15,111 nt of DNA from Bacteroidales bacterium (GCA_030692905.1 JAUYBT010000132.1:1-15111), one strand, 5' to 3'. Positions 7,774 to 14,981 are shown, numbered from the stretch's first letter. Made by a program: numbers and translations. The notes: generated from the sequence alone by a model not told the origin.

Positions 7774-7820
7774 GGAGTAGGTTACGTTACCCAGCAAAGG
7801 CATTAATTATACACGCTGTT
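7774..7820 (+). repeat. Mosaic repeat copy A (short)
   Basis: This copy keeps only the two ends of the larger repeat seen as B and C. The left remnant GGAGT...TTACGTTACCC (7774-7792) corresponds to the end of block 1. The right block (7798-7820, containing ATTATACACGCTGTT) is identical over 23 bases to 8951-8973 of copy B. It lies between the tRNA and the 3' end of the lipoprotein gene, 14 bases beyond that gene's stop codon. Confidence 0.8.
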
Positions 7821-7834
7821 ATGTGTTCGTGGCG

Positions 7835-8698
7835 TTATTGAATAGTTATTTTTTTTGTCACTTGGATGTCCCCCAACCAGATTCGTTTATCGTCTTGAAA
7901 TAGCTGATCTTTTGTTACTTGACAAGATAATCCCGGAAATTCAAAGGATACTTTATACACTCCTGGATTTAAAGGAGAAACGATTGTATAATTTAAAGTA
8001 AATTGTCGAGAGTCACCATATTTTAATTGTGATAACCAATCAATTTTCCAACTATTCCAAGGTGAAGGAGTTTGATGCTCAATGCTACAATAATAGACCT
8101 TATTTTGGGCTATATTGAAAAATATGGGCTCATTAGTGAAATAATGGAAAAGATTTGGTCCCATTTTATCAGGGTCAAGGATTAAAAGGTCTGACTGGTC
8201 TCTATTTGTGACAACAAATGAAAATGTTAATCGAGATCCGTTTATTACTATGCTTTTAATTTCAGCCGATAATCCCGAGTGTAAAAGGTCCCGATTTTTA
8301 AAAGCCGATATTAATCTGTCATCATTTCTGGGGTCAACTTTACCTTGATCCAGATATTCAAATCTTAATGCATAGTTCTGATAAAAGAATGGAAATGACG
8401 AAATATATGGATCGGCTGGGAAAGATGATAAAAATCCAGGCCAAAAACTTCCTTGATAAATTTTAAAAGTATCTGCGTAAAAGGCAAATGATGATTGTTT
8501 ATAGTCATCAAATTCAGAGTGATTAAATTTAAAATAAAGTATATGAGTTGAGGAGTCATACAATTCGAAGTCATTATACGAATACTCCAAATTATCCCCA
8601 ATTTTAAGCATAGGGTCAGAATAATTATCAGAATTAATCTTTTCGCATGAAGCTAAAATTAAAGCGAGAGCTGAAATGATGAGTAAGAAAGTTTTCAT
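7835..8698 (-). CDS. Putative lipoprotein of unknown function
   Basis: This 287-residue protein starts with a clear lipoprotein signal peptide: MKTFLLIISALALILASC, with Cys18 as the lipidation site and E-K following. The mature protein should be anchored in the cell envelope. The rest is rich in aromatic residues and alternating beta-type segments, for example SIVINGSRLTFSFVV near residues 149-163 and PLNPGVYKVSFEFPGLSC near 242-259, so a beta-sandwich fold is plausible. I do not recognise a family. The gene stands alone between repeat copies A and B and has no convincing promoter match upstream. The start is fixed by the signal peptide. Base composition is AT-rich like the core genes. Confidence 0.8.
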   Translation of the reverse strand: MKTFLLIISALALILASCEKINSDNYSDPMLKIGDNLEYSYNDFELYDSSTHILYFKFNHSEFDDYKQSSFAFYADTFKIYQGSFWPGFLSSFPADPYISSFPFFYQNYALRFEYLDQGKVDPRNDDRLISAFKNRDLLHSGLSAEIKSIVINGSRLTFSFVVTNRDQSDLLILDPDKMGPNLFHYFTNEPIFFNIAQNKVYYCSIEHQTPSPWNSWKIDWLSQLKYGDSRQFTLNYTIVSPLNPGVYKVSFEFPGLSCQVTKDQLFQDDKRIWLGDIQVTKKITIQ

Positions 8699-8755
8699 GT
8701 CAGGTAGTTTTAAATCAGTATTTTATATGTCGCAAATTTCATGCCATGACATATA

Positions 8756-8973
8756 ACGGCAGCAGGTTAGAGGAGTTTGCGTTACCCGGCGCAATATTTG
8801 CCATCAAGGTGCGCGAGGGCTTTATCACGATCGCGCCTGCCCCGTGCGAGTGAAACGAGTAACGGGGGTACAAGTAGATAGTTAATTGATAATTAGGTTG
8901 TTTAAGCATTTAGTATCCTGTCTAGGTAACCTTGAAAATACCGTGACAATAGGCATTAATTATACACGCTGTT
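8756..8973 (+). repeat. Mosaic repeat copy B (218 bases)
   Basis: Most of the 466-base gene-free stretch 8699-9164 is this element. Block 1 (8756-8787) matches 11807-11838 of copy C at 31 of 32 bases. Block 2 (8788-8809, GGCGCAATATTTGCCA...) matches 11907-11929 with a few differences. Block 3 (8951-8973) is identical to 7798-7820 of copy A. A hairpin CCCCGT/ACGGGG spans 8840-8867. The two ends, TAACGGCAGC and GCTGTT, are roughly inverted relative to each other. The remaining 8974-9164 is AT-rich with nothing recognised. Confidence 0.85.
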
Positions 8974-9164
8974 TAGGGCGAGTTTTTGTGTCATGTAGCG
9001 AAAAATTTATTTAATTCTTTTTTCTTCAAATCATGGTGGGAAGAGCAGGAAGGCTTATTTGCAGCTTTTAGTTTTTGCAGGGTAAAGTGTTAACTGCAAA
9101 TGTGCCTGACAGTTGGGCTGGGTTATTGTAATTATTAATAAATTTTCTATTGAGAAATGGAATA

Positions 9165-9989
9165 CTACTTAGTCAGTAATATTCGTTTAGGAATAAAAAA
9201 ATCTTCTTTTGTTAATCCACATTCCTTTGCCATATTAATTGACCAGGTTATATCACCTGCACCAGTGCCATGTGTGTTTGTCCCAAATGTAAAATGTGCT
9301 CCGGAAGCCTTAGCCATCTTAATAAATTTTGCATCTGGTAGCTTAAACCAGGAGTTAATTTCAATGGCAACTTTATTTTTTACTGCTGCATCAATAAGAC
9401 TCTTCATGCGAGCATCTGTCCACAATTCATCATATTTTGATATAAGTATATCGGGGAGATAAGTTGGATTTGCCCAGATAGTAATTGGTTCAGCTAAGAC
9501 CTTGAGGCTATGGGCAACATAGAGGTCCATAAATTCCTGGGGTTCACCTAATGGCATATTGGGAACCCAGATACGAATGATTTTACCATCTTTGTTAGGG
9601 AATATCATGGCGTCGGCCAAAATATAATCAACCTGGTTTAAAGTCTTTTTGGAAAATAAATTGGGCCAATCGCGCCGGCTAACCTGCAATGCTAAATAGA
9701 GAGAGTTTTTCTTTGCAAGGGCAATACGATCAAGGAGAAGACTATCATTGATCCTGACATTGTCCGTACCGAATTCTTCGGCAATTCCGAATGTAACACC
9801 CATCTCTTTCGAGCGTGCAGATGCTTTTTCGTAAGCCACAGCAGCAGCGTTGCCAAGGGATTGTGCTTCATAGTTTAAATGTACATGCAGATCCATGTTG
9901 GGAAGATCCGAATTGGGAAGATCATTTTTATAGCTGTTTAATAATAAAACAACTATAATTAAAGTAGATGACTTTAATAAATTTTTCAT
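9165..9989 (-). CDS. Exported PHP-like metal-dependent hydrolase (putative)
   Basis: I choose the ATG at 9989 (274 residues) because it places a hydrophobic signal sequence, MKNLLKSSTLIIVVLLLNSY, at the N-terminus. An ATG at 10046 in the same frame would add 19 residues with their own hydrophobic stretch. The mature part looks like the PHP (polymerase and histidinol phosphatase) superfamily. It has MDLHVHL with His35/His37, GIAEEFG with Glu71/Glu72, LADAMIF with Asp126, AIEINSWF with Glu210 and FGTNTHGTGAGD with His240/Asp246, in the order expected for the metal ligands on the barrel strands. Substrate is unknown. The expected lipobox cysteine appears as Tyr20 (LLNSY). A small in-frame duplication gives LPNSDLPN at 24-31. 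The gene follows the hydrolase gene on the same strand, 154 bases apart. Confidence 0.7.
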   Translation of the reverse strand: MKNLLKSSTLIIVVLLLNSYKNDLPNSDLPNMDLHVHLNYEAQSLGNAAAVAYEKASARSKEMGVTFGIAEEFGTDNVRINDSLLLDRIALAKKNSLYLALQVSRRDWPNLFSKKTLNQVDYILADAMIFPNKDGKIIRIWVPNMPLGEPQEFMDLYVAHSLKVLAEPITIWANPTYLPDILISKYDELWTDARMKSLIDAAVKNKVAIEINSWFKLPDAKFIKMAKASGAHFTFGTNTHGTGAGDITWSINMAKECGLTKEDFFIPKRILLTK

Positions 9990-10074
9990 GATGTTTCGTT
10001 TTGAGCATTTATATAAAGAACTTAATAATAATATTATAGCAGTCAACTTGCTTATAAAGTTAATTTTAAGTTGA

Positions 10075-10082
10075 CAAATCTA
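10075..10082 (-). promoter_or_regulatory. Candidate -7 element for the PHP-like gene
   Basis: On the minus strand TAGATTTG matches TAnnTTTG in the spacer between the hydrolase stop and the PHP-like gene. No TTG occurs 19 bases upstream. If used, the leader would be about 80 bases to the ATG at 9989 or about 20 to the ATG at 10046. Confidence 0.35.
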
Positions 10083-10143
10083 TGTTACAGTTGCAGTTAA
10101 TTATTATTGGCACTGCATTAGCTCTGTCAGCTTAAGCCGGTGG

Positions 10144-11757
10144 TTAGACTACTTGCCTTGCTATGCGACGCCGAATCCGCCGGATGATAACCCAGACCAA
10201 ACCTAACAAACCAAGAACAATCAACAACACAAAAGCAATCGCGATTTTGGCGAGTTTGGAAAAGCCCCAAGATACATGGAAATCCATTGGGGCATAAGTA
10301 AACAACGAATCGTCGGCTACACCGGTGTCGTAGAAACTAGTCAGAAGGCGTATTGTTGCTGTCCGTTGCACATTCCATAAATCGTTAGTATGCCCCATCT
10401 CTGCCAGGATGACCTGTTTCCCATTGCTAATTAGGGGCAATAGCTCATGGGTGGCGTACTCGGCAGGAGTCGAAAAGTCAACACTCCCACTCAACAGCAA
10501 TGTCTCTACAGACGAGTGTTGCGCTTTGCGAAACTCATCAGGAATTGAAGCTGTTGGCCAATCCACGAGGCTCCAAAGCAGCTTGGAAAAAGGTGACCCA
10601 AGAATTGAATGCGGTGGATCCATTTCGGTAGCATAATCGCGCGTTCGATCAAAGTCGGCGCTGATTGCCTTGGCGGCCAAATCGCCCCATGTTATCATTG
10701 AAGGAAACATTAAATTATAAGCAACCGTCATCAGCGCCAGCCCGCTGGGATCGCCTTTTTCAGCCGCTATGTAAGTGTCAAAAACCTGCGCAGCTGTGTT
10801 TCGGTGATAAAGAAGCGCAAAGGTGATCAACTTCACCTTGCCCGCGTCAATGGGCAAGAAAAGCCAGTGACGGGGCATGTTGTGAATCACGTTACGCATG
10901 GTCTGAGTTAAGTCAGAAGTGCGAGCGTTGCACCCTGAGTCCTGTGCACACAGGCGACCATAATATTCAATTTGACGATCTATTGTATCCGGTTCCCAGA
11001 CGAAACGTCCGGGTGGATTGACTCCAACCATTACTGAACGATGAATTATTTTGGGGTGTTGATATGCATAGATCTGAGCTATCCGTGTACCGTAGCTCTG
11101 GCTTAGCAAGTTTACACAGCCGTATCCCAATGTGGTGCGAGCCGTTTCCATGTCCCGAATTACATCAAGCATGGTGTAGGCATTCAGATCAACTCCCTCT
11201 GCCTGTAACCTCGTCGCGCATTGACGAAAAGCCTTACCCAGGTTGGTGAGCGATGACGGGCTCAGTAGGTCGCCCCCTATTCCTTTTATTGCCCGCTTAA
11301 CTTCCGGGCAATCAAGCCCACTAGAGCCGTCTACTCCGCGGTAACCAACCAGCACAAAGTCGTGATTAGCGAGCAAGTCGTCCGGTGGTTTGAATTTCAT
11401 ATTGCTCTGGCCAGGACCGCCCGCCAGATAGAAAACCGGCTCTGCGGGCTTGTCAACAATGGCATGGACCCGCATGATCGGCAGGGCGATCAGACGGGAA
11501 GCGGTCTTATCCCAGCTTTCCGGCACGATCAGTGTTCCACAGTCGGCATTATAGCGACCCGATTTGGTTTCGAAAACACATGGCTCTATGGTCATGTCAC
11601 CGGCTTCTGACCCTTCGGGGACCATATTATCGGATTTGTCTCTGCTGCAAACCATCAGCACACTCCCCAGAATTATGACGAGTATCATTGCCTTGCCTGC
11701 CGCTCTTTTCCCTAACATACTTGGGTCACGCTTAACTTTACTTTCAATTTGTTCCAT
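10144..11757 (-). CDS. TAP-family alpha/beta hydrolase with membrane anchor
   Basis: This 537-residue protein resembles tripeptidyl/prolyl aminopeptidase-type alpha/beta hydrolases. FYLAGGPGQS (109-118) provides the GGPG oxyanion motif typical of these peptidases, LLSQSYGTRIAQIYAY (217-232) the nucleophile Ser221, SGSVDFSTP (423-431) the acid Asp427, and AEMGHTNDLW (452-461) the catalytic His456. The substrate is likely a short peptide or an ester. The N-terminus has a hydrophobic segment ending in LMVC (about 22-37), an imperfect lipobox, and residues 503-524 form a second hydrophobic helix followed by RRIRRRIAR. The catalytic domain is therefore probably held at the membrane facing the periplasm. 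The coding sequence is clearly richer in G+C than its neighbours, which suggests acquisition from another lineage. Repeat copy C begins about 50 bases upstream of its start. Confidence 0.85.
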   Translation of the reverse strand: MEQIESKVKRDPSMLGKRAAGKAMILVIILGSVLMVCSRDKSDNMVPEGSEAGDMTIEPCVFETKSGRYNADCGTLIVPESWDKTASRLIALPIMRVHAIVDKPAEPVFYLAGGPGQSNMKFKPPDDLLANHDFVLVGYRGVDGSSGLDCPEVKRAIKGIGGDLLSPSSLTNLGKAFRQCATRLQAEGVDLNAYTMLDVIRDMETARTTLGYGCVNLLSQSYGTRIAQIYAYQHPKIIHRSVMVGVNPPGRFVWEPDTIDRQIEYYGRLCAQDSGCNARTSDLTQTMRNVIHNMPRHWLFLPIDAGKVKLITFALLYHRNTAAQVFDTYIAAEKGDPSGLALMTVAYNLMFPSMITWGDLAAKAISADFDRTRDYATEMDPPHSILGSPFSKLLWSLVDWPTASIPDEFRKAQHSSVETLLLSGSVDFSTPAEYATHELLPLISNGKQVILAEMGHTNDLWNVQRTATIRLLTSFYDTGVADDSLFTYAPMDFHVSWGFSKLAKIAIAFVLLIVLGLLGLVWVIIRRIRRRIARQVV

Positions 11758-11806
11758 AAAGATGGTTTAAGGAGTCCGTTTAATATATATTCTACTGAAA
11801 ATATCA

Positions 11807-12075
11807 ACGGCAGCAGGTTGGAGGAGTTTGCGTTACCCACGCAGTCCGTCCGACTACCGATCCCGGTAGTTTGGCAGGGAGTTGTCCCGGCGGGCAAGAC
11901 GGGTATGGCGCAATTTTTGCCAATCACGGCGAACCGAAAAAGCTGATTAAGACCGTTATCCCGGTAGAGCCGCCATGCTAAGTTTATAGAAATTTGAAAG
12001 TTATCTATCACGATATAACTGTCTGGGTATGAGTGCAAAAAATTGTGCCAAGCAACTTACCCCAACCCAGCTGTT
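11807..12075 (+). repeat. Mosaic repeat copy C (about 269 bases)
   Basis: This copy fills most of the 334-base gap 11758-12091. Block 1 (11807-11838) is 31/32 identical to copy B. Then comes a G+C-rich insert of about 68 bases not in B, carrying a perfect hairpin ACTACCG-ATCC-CGGTAGT (11853-11870). Block 2 (11907-11929) follows, and the end at 12070-12075 reads GCTGTT. The end lies 16 bases from the stop codon of the restriction enzyme gene. No protein-coding potential is convincing in either strand. Confidence 0.8.
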
Positions 12076-12091
12076 GGCGGTTAGTGGTCTT

Positions 12092-12733
12092 TTATTTAAT
12101 CAGGGAAGAAAGTCTATCTATTTCTTGTTTAATCTCGTCAATTACCTCTTTGTTTTGGATTTCTTTTTTTTCTCCAACCTTTGCAGAGAAGAGGTAAAAA
12201 ACTTTACCACCAAAAACTTCAGTGAATTTTGTATGAGTCTCAGCTTGTATAGAATATTCCTTGAAGATTTCAGGAAGTTGGATGCCACTATTGATTGGTT
12301 TTATCTGTAAGCCAATGTATTTCTCATTGATTTTAATAAAAAAATCTACGTTAAAAAGTCTGTCCCATTCATCTGGAGCAGGTTCTATTGGCACTCCAAG
12401 TATTTTCTGAAGTTGTCCATATACAGTCTGAATTTCAGTAACATATCCATCATAAGTTCTATCGATTACAAGCTGTATCATATAATCAATACAATCTTGT
12501 TCTGTTACTCCTGCTACTTCAGATTGAATTACTTCGGTTATTTTTATATATAGCTTCTTCCCAAGTTCAATAAGATGTTCTTTTGGCTTGACCTTTGAAA
12601 AATAATATTCTCTCCATTCTTCAATATTTTTTGGGGAGCACTTTCTAATTGATTCTGAGGTCGGTCCAACGTTTCTTTTAAAGTTAAGTTGGAATCGATT
12701 CATAGCACTATTTAATATCCATTCTTTAGCCAT
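12092..12733 (-). CDS. MjaI-type restriction endonuclease (predicted CTAG specificity)
   Basis: This 213-residue protein closely fits my knowledge of the MjaI restriction endonuclease family, whose prototype from Methanocaldococcus jannaschii cuts CTAG. The N-terminal WILNSAMNRFQLNFKRNVGP (5-24) followed by TSESIRKCSP (25-34) is the most recognisable part. APDEWDRLFNVDFFIK (119-134) followed by KYIGLQIKP (138-146) supplies a PD-(D/E)xK-like core with Asp130 and Gln143-x-Lys145. It is the last gene of a three-gene operon: its ATG overlaps the stop of the upstream small gene by 8 bases (ATGGCTAA). Length is typical and the frame intact, so the enzyme is probably functional. Recognition of CTAG is inferred from the family and agrees with the cytosine-N4-type methyltransferase beside it. 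Confidence 0.85.
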   Translation of the reverse strand: MAKEWILNSAMNRFQLNFKRNVGPTSESIRKCSPKNIEEWREYYFSKVKPKEHLIELGKKLYIKITEVIQSEVAGVTEQDCIDYMIQLVIDRTYDGYVTEIQTVYGQLQKILGVPIEPAPDEWDRLFNVDFFIKINEKYIGLQIKPINSGIQLPEIFKEYSIQAETHTKFTEVFGGKVFYLFSAKVGEKKEIQNKEVIDEIKQEIDRLSSLIK

Positions 12734-13052
12734 TTTGTCTATTTTCCCAATTGGTTCTTAAAGCATCTTTCCTTTTAATAACACCATTTGCTCTCCGTTG
12801 CAAATTATCAGTTGATAATTTGAGTTCTTCTTCATTTTTAATAATCCAGTAACCATTTCCATAGTTTGTACTCCTAATGCAACAACCATGGTTAAGAATC
12901 ATATCTCTTATTAAATCACGTACATGTTCATTAGTTAGTCCACCACTTTCTAAGTTACAGTAATCTCGGATTTGAGATGACGTCTTTCTATTTGAATAGC
13001 CAGTGGCATTGGTTGAAAGATAGTCAGCAATTTTCTGTTGTTCTTCATTCAT
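12726..13052 (-). CDS. Small putative winged-helix protein of the R-M operon
   Basis: This 108-residue protein lies between methyltransferase and endonuclease, overlapping each by 8 bases (ATGAATGA at its start, ATGGCTAA at its end), so translation of the three is probably coupled. Residues about 3-70 look like a winged helix: KIADYLSTNATGYSNRKT, then a helix pair SSQIRDYCNLESGGLTNEHV and RDLIRDMILNHG, then the wing-like GYWIIKNEEEL. The C-terminal third is a charged helix (LQRRANGVIKRKDALRTNWE). Similar short proteins with GYW/F...N.EEL.. motifs occur in phages and R-M loci. A role as controller protein that delays endonuclease expression is an inference. It does not look like the classical HTH_3 type C protein. 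Confidence 0.7.
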   Translation of the reverse strand: MNEEQQKIADYLSTNATGYSNRKTSSQIRDYCNLESGGLTNEHVRDLIRDMILNHGCCIRSTNYGNGYWIIKNEEELKLSTDNLQRRANGVIKRKDALRTNWENRQNG

Positions 13053-14367
13053 GTGGTAAAAGAGTAAAGAATTTGTCTTTGTATTTGAATTCTATTTTGT
13101 TGTCAATTTCAACTAATCCAGTCTTTAAAAGATGAGCATTTATAAAAGTTTTGTTCTCAAGATATAAATAGCAAAGAAGATTATTATTCTTATCGTATTT
13201 GTGGTTATCAAATTTTAGAAAAACTCGCTTATTTTTTGTCTTACTAACAAGAAAGTCAGTAGCTTTCTCAGAAAGATTCGGGATTTCTTTGATGCCTATT
13301 AGTTTGACTATTAAGTCATTACTGAGTCTTAATTTAGTTGGACTTATTATTTCTTTGACTGTATATAAATCTTCTCTTTTTTCACTACCATTTCTATCTA
13401 TCTTTGATCCAAATTGGAGTTTCTTCGGATCGATTTTTTTATCCAATTTGTGGGGATCTTTGAAAATATAGGGCAATGCCTGGATTTCTTGTTCTAAATC
13501 ATTTATAGGATCTTGAACCTTCAGTTCATAAGTTGTCCCATAAATATCTATCTGAGAAAAATTTAATTTGTCTTTAATAATTGGTATGAAATCAGGATTT
13601 ATTTCATAGCCTATTGAATTTCTGTGAAGCTTTTTTGCAGCTAAATTTGTCGTACCACTTCCTGCAAATGGATCTAAAACAATATCACCAACAAAAGAAA
13701 ACATTTTGATTAGTCTTTTTGGTAATTCTTCTGGAAACATAGCAATATGGTTGTCTTGTTTAACTCCAGAAAAATTCCAGTGGCTAGCGAAAAATGTATT
13801 CCATTCTTCAGCAGTCATTTTGGATAGTTCTTTATCTTCTCTATTTGGTTTAGGTGCATCTCCAAGTTTCTTAAATATTATAATGAATTCATAGTCTATT
13901 TTCAAAATGCCATTTCTGGGGAAAGGATAGGAGCCCATCTGAACACCACCACCAGTTGTATTTGAGGTCGTCACTTTTTGCCAAATTATAGCTCCCATGT
14001 AATCGAATCCTACATTCTCACAGAATTTAATTATTTCTTCTCTGATTGGAATTACTTTATACCTGCCATAATAGACAGAGCGGGCAAATTGATCTCCTAT
14101 ATTTACACATAAACGGCAACCAGGAAATAGTACACGGTAACATTCTTTCCAAACAAGACTGAGGTTATTTATGTAGTTTTCATAACTATCATTATAACCT
14201 ATTTGATCTGCTGACCCGTAATCTTTTAATTGCCAATACGGAGGTGAAGTAATTGCTAAATGAATCGAATTGTCATTCAATTCAGTCATTTTTCTGCTAT
14301 CACCGTTTATTATTTTATGATATGTTTTCAACTTTTCTTTTCTTACAAAAGTATTAAATATTGTCAT
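13045..14367 (-). CDS. DNA methyltransferase (N4-cytosine type) with SNase-like C-terminal domain
   Basis: This 440-residue modification enzyme is the partner of the MjaI-type endonuclease. The catalytic motif TSPPYW (40-45) is the form usual for N4-cytosine methyltransferases, and the AdoMet motif DPFAGSGTT (232-240) lies downstream of it, so the order is beta-class. The region 140-215 between them should hold the target recognition part. After residue about 280 there is an extra domain. Residues 335-420 read like a staphylococcal-nuclease fold: YTVKEIISPTKLRLSNDLIV, KLIGIKEIP, FLVSKTKNKRVFLKF, YDKNNNLLCYLYLENKTFIN and AHLLKTGLVEI. The catalytic arginines of active nucleases seem replaced (Lys at VKLIGI, no Arg after YDKNNN), so it probably binds rather than cuts. 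It heads the R-M operon. Start ATG 14367 is favoured because an in-frame stop lies just upstream. Confidence 0.88.
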   Translation of the reverse strand: MTIFNTFVRKEKLKTYHKIINGDSRKMTELNDNSIHLAITSPPYWQLKDYGSADQIGYNDSYENYINNLSLVWKECYRVLFPGCRLCVNIGDQFARSVYYGRYKVIPIREEIIKFCENVGFDYMGAIIWQKVTTSNTTGGGVQMGSYPFPRNGILKIDYEFIIIFKKLGDAPKPNREDKELSKMTAEEWNTFFASHWNFSGVKQDNHIAMFPEELPKRLIKMFSFVGDIVLDPFAGSGTTNLAAKKLHRNSIGYEINPDFIPIIKDKLNFSQIDIYGTTYELKVQDPINDLEQEIQALPYIFKDPHKLDKKIDPKKLQFGSKIDRNGSEKREDLYTVKEIISPTKLRLSNDLIVKLIGIKEIPNLSEKATDFLVSKTKNKRVFLKFDNHKYDKNNNLLCYLYLENKTFINAHLLKTGLVEIDNKIEFKYKDKFFTLLPHE

Positions 14368-14431
14368 TATTGTCTATGTGTGTTGATAAGTCCTGATAGT
14401 CTTGGTCGTCGTTGAAGTTGTTGTCACCCAT
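14354..14431 (-). other. Possible 25-codon leader ORF overlapping the methyltransferase start
   Basis: An ATG at 14431 opens a short frame rich in Asp and Asn (MGDNNFNDDQDYQDLSTHI...), which ends at 14354, 14 bases inside the methyltransferase gene in another frame. No strong ribosome binding site is seen. It could couple translation or be chance; its length alone proves nothing. Confidence 0.25.
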
Positions 14432-14467
14432 GACCGCTAACGAGAAGATTGGTAAAGGATATGGTCT

Positions 14468-14715
14468 TCAGACCTCATTATCTTTTGCCAATCGAAAGTT
14501 ATATTTAGTCTGTTTTTCATTACCACTTTCAAATGTAAACAATATCGAATAAAGAACAACGTAGTTAATTCCTTTAGTTTTTTTATCTCCTGAACGAAAC
14601 AAACCTGACAAATGTGAGAGTTTTTTTCAATAGGTCCGCAATCCTTTACATATCTCAGGTTATCGGTTGGTTCGTTTGATCCTTGCAGGATGAGTTTGCC
14701 ATAGATTGTTTTCAT
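14468..14715 (-). pseudogene. Small unknown gene with a -1 frameshift at an A AAA AAC run
   Basis: An ATG at 14715 is preceded by GGAG eight bases upstream, a rare clear ribosome binding site in this window. The frame reads MKTIYGKLILQGSNEPTDNL, then RYVKDCGPIEK, to an A7 tract near 14624. In the zero frame it then yields an atypical tail that runs to 14437. Shifting back by one base at GAA AAA AAC gives a more protein-like continuation: KLSHLSGLFRSGDKKTKG, then NYVVLYSILFTFESGNEKQ, and TKYNFRLAKDNEV before a TGA at 14468, for 82 residues in total. I do not recognise the family. The cause may be a real mutation, a homopolymer sequencing error or, less likely, programmed frameshifting. The preference for the shifted frame is a judgement from residue composition. 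Confidence 0.45.
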
Positions 14716-14749
14716 ATTTATTACTCCATAATTTTGTTTTAAATTGTTT

Positions 14750-14860
14750 TTAAAAAATAATTGAGTTGGTGATTTCATTTAATAGTTTAGCCCTCGCGCC
14801 ATCATCTATGAATTTCATTAACATCATGAGAATTTTTTGGATTTCAAAGGGCCTCAGAGT
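14750..14860 (-). pseudogene. C-terminal remnant of an unrecognised ORF
   Basis: Between a TAG at 14861-14863 and the stop at 14750 the minus strand reads TLRPFEIQKILMMLMKFIDD followed by GARAKLLNEITNSIIF, which looks like the helical end of a real protein. There is no upstream coding part: the heptamer array begins ten bases away. It may be the 3' end of a gene cut off when the array formed, or a 25-residue peptide starting at the internal ATGs. It lies just upstream of the frameshifted small gene on the same strand. Confidence 0.3.
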
Positions 14861-14870
14861 CTAAGAAAAT

Positions 14871-14954
14871 AGTAAGTAGTAGGCAGTAAGTAGTAGGCAG
14901 TAGGAAGTAGGCAGTAGGTAGTAGGCAGTAAGAAGTAGGCAGTAGGTAGTAAGT
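14871..14954. repeat. Heptamer array AGTARGN, 12 units
   Basis: Twelve head-to-tail 7-base units (AGTAAGT, AGTAGGC, AGTAGGA, AGTAGGT and so on) with variation confined mainly to the last three positions. It faces a second, inverted array 27 bases away, so the pair could form a long imperfect hairpin. Confidence 0.9.
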
Positions 14955-14981
14955 AGAAAGCCAAAAACCACTCCATTTTTC

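Noticed and set aside
9157..9462. Plus-strand open frame of 101 codons over the PHP-like gene
   Set aside because: It is antisense to the metal-ligand motifs of the PHP-like protein and has no domain of its own.
10071..10099. Sigma70-like promoter starting with TTGACA
   Set aside because: No -10 box is found at a suitable distance, and the other promoters here follow the Bacteroidota TAnnTTTG form.
12029..12310. Plus-strand open frame of 93 codons starting in repeat copy C
   Set aside because: It runs antisense through the restriction endonuclease gene, and its phenylalanine-rich product reflects the opposite strand's lysine codons.
14437..14778. Single 113-residue protein from ATG 14778
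   Set aside because: The clear GGAG ribosome binding site precedes the internal ATG at 14715, and the zero-frame tail after the A7 run is not protein-like; a frameshifted shorter gene fits better.
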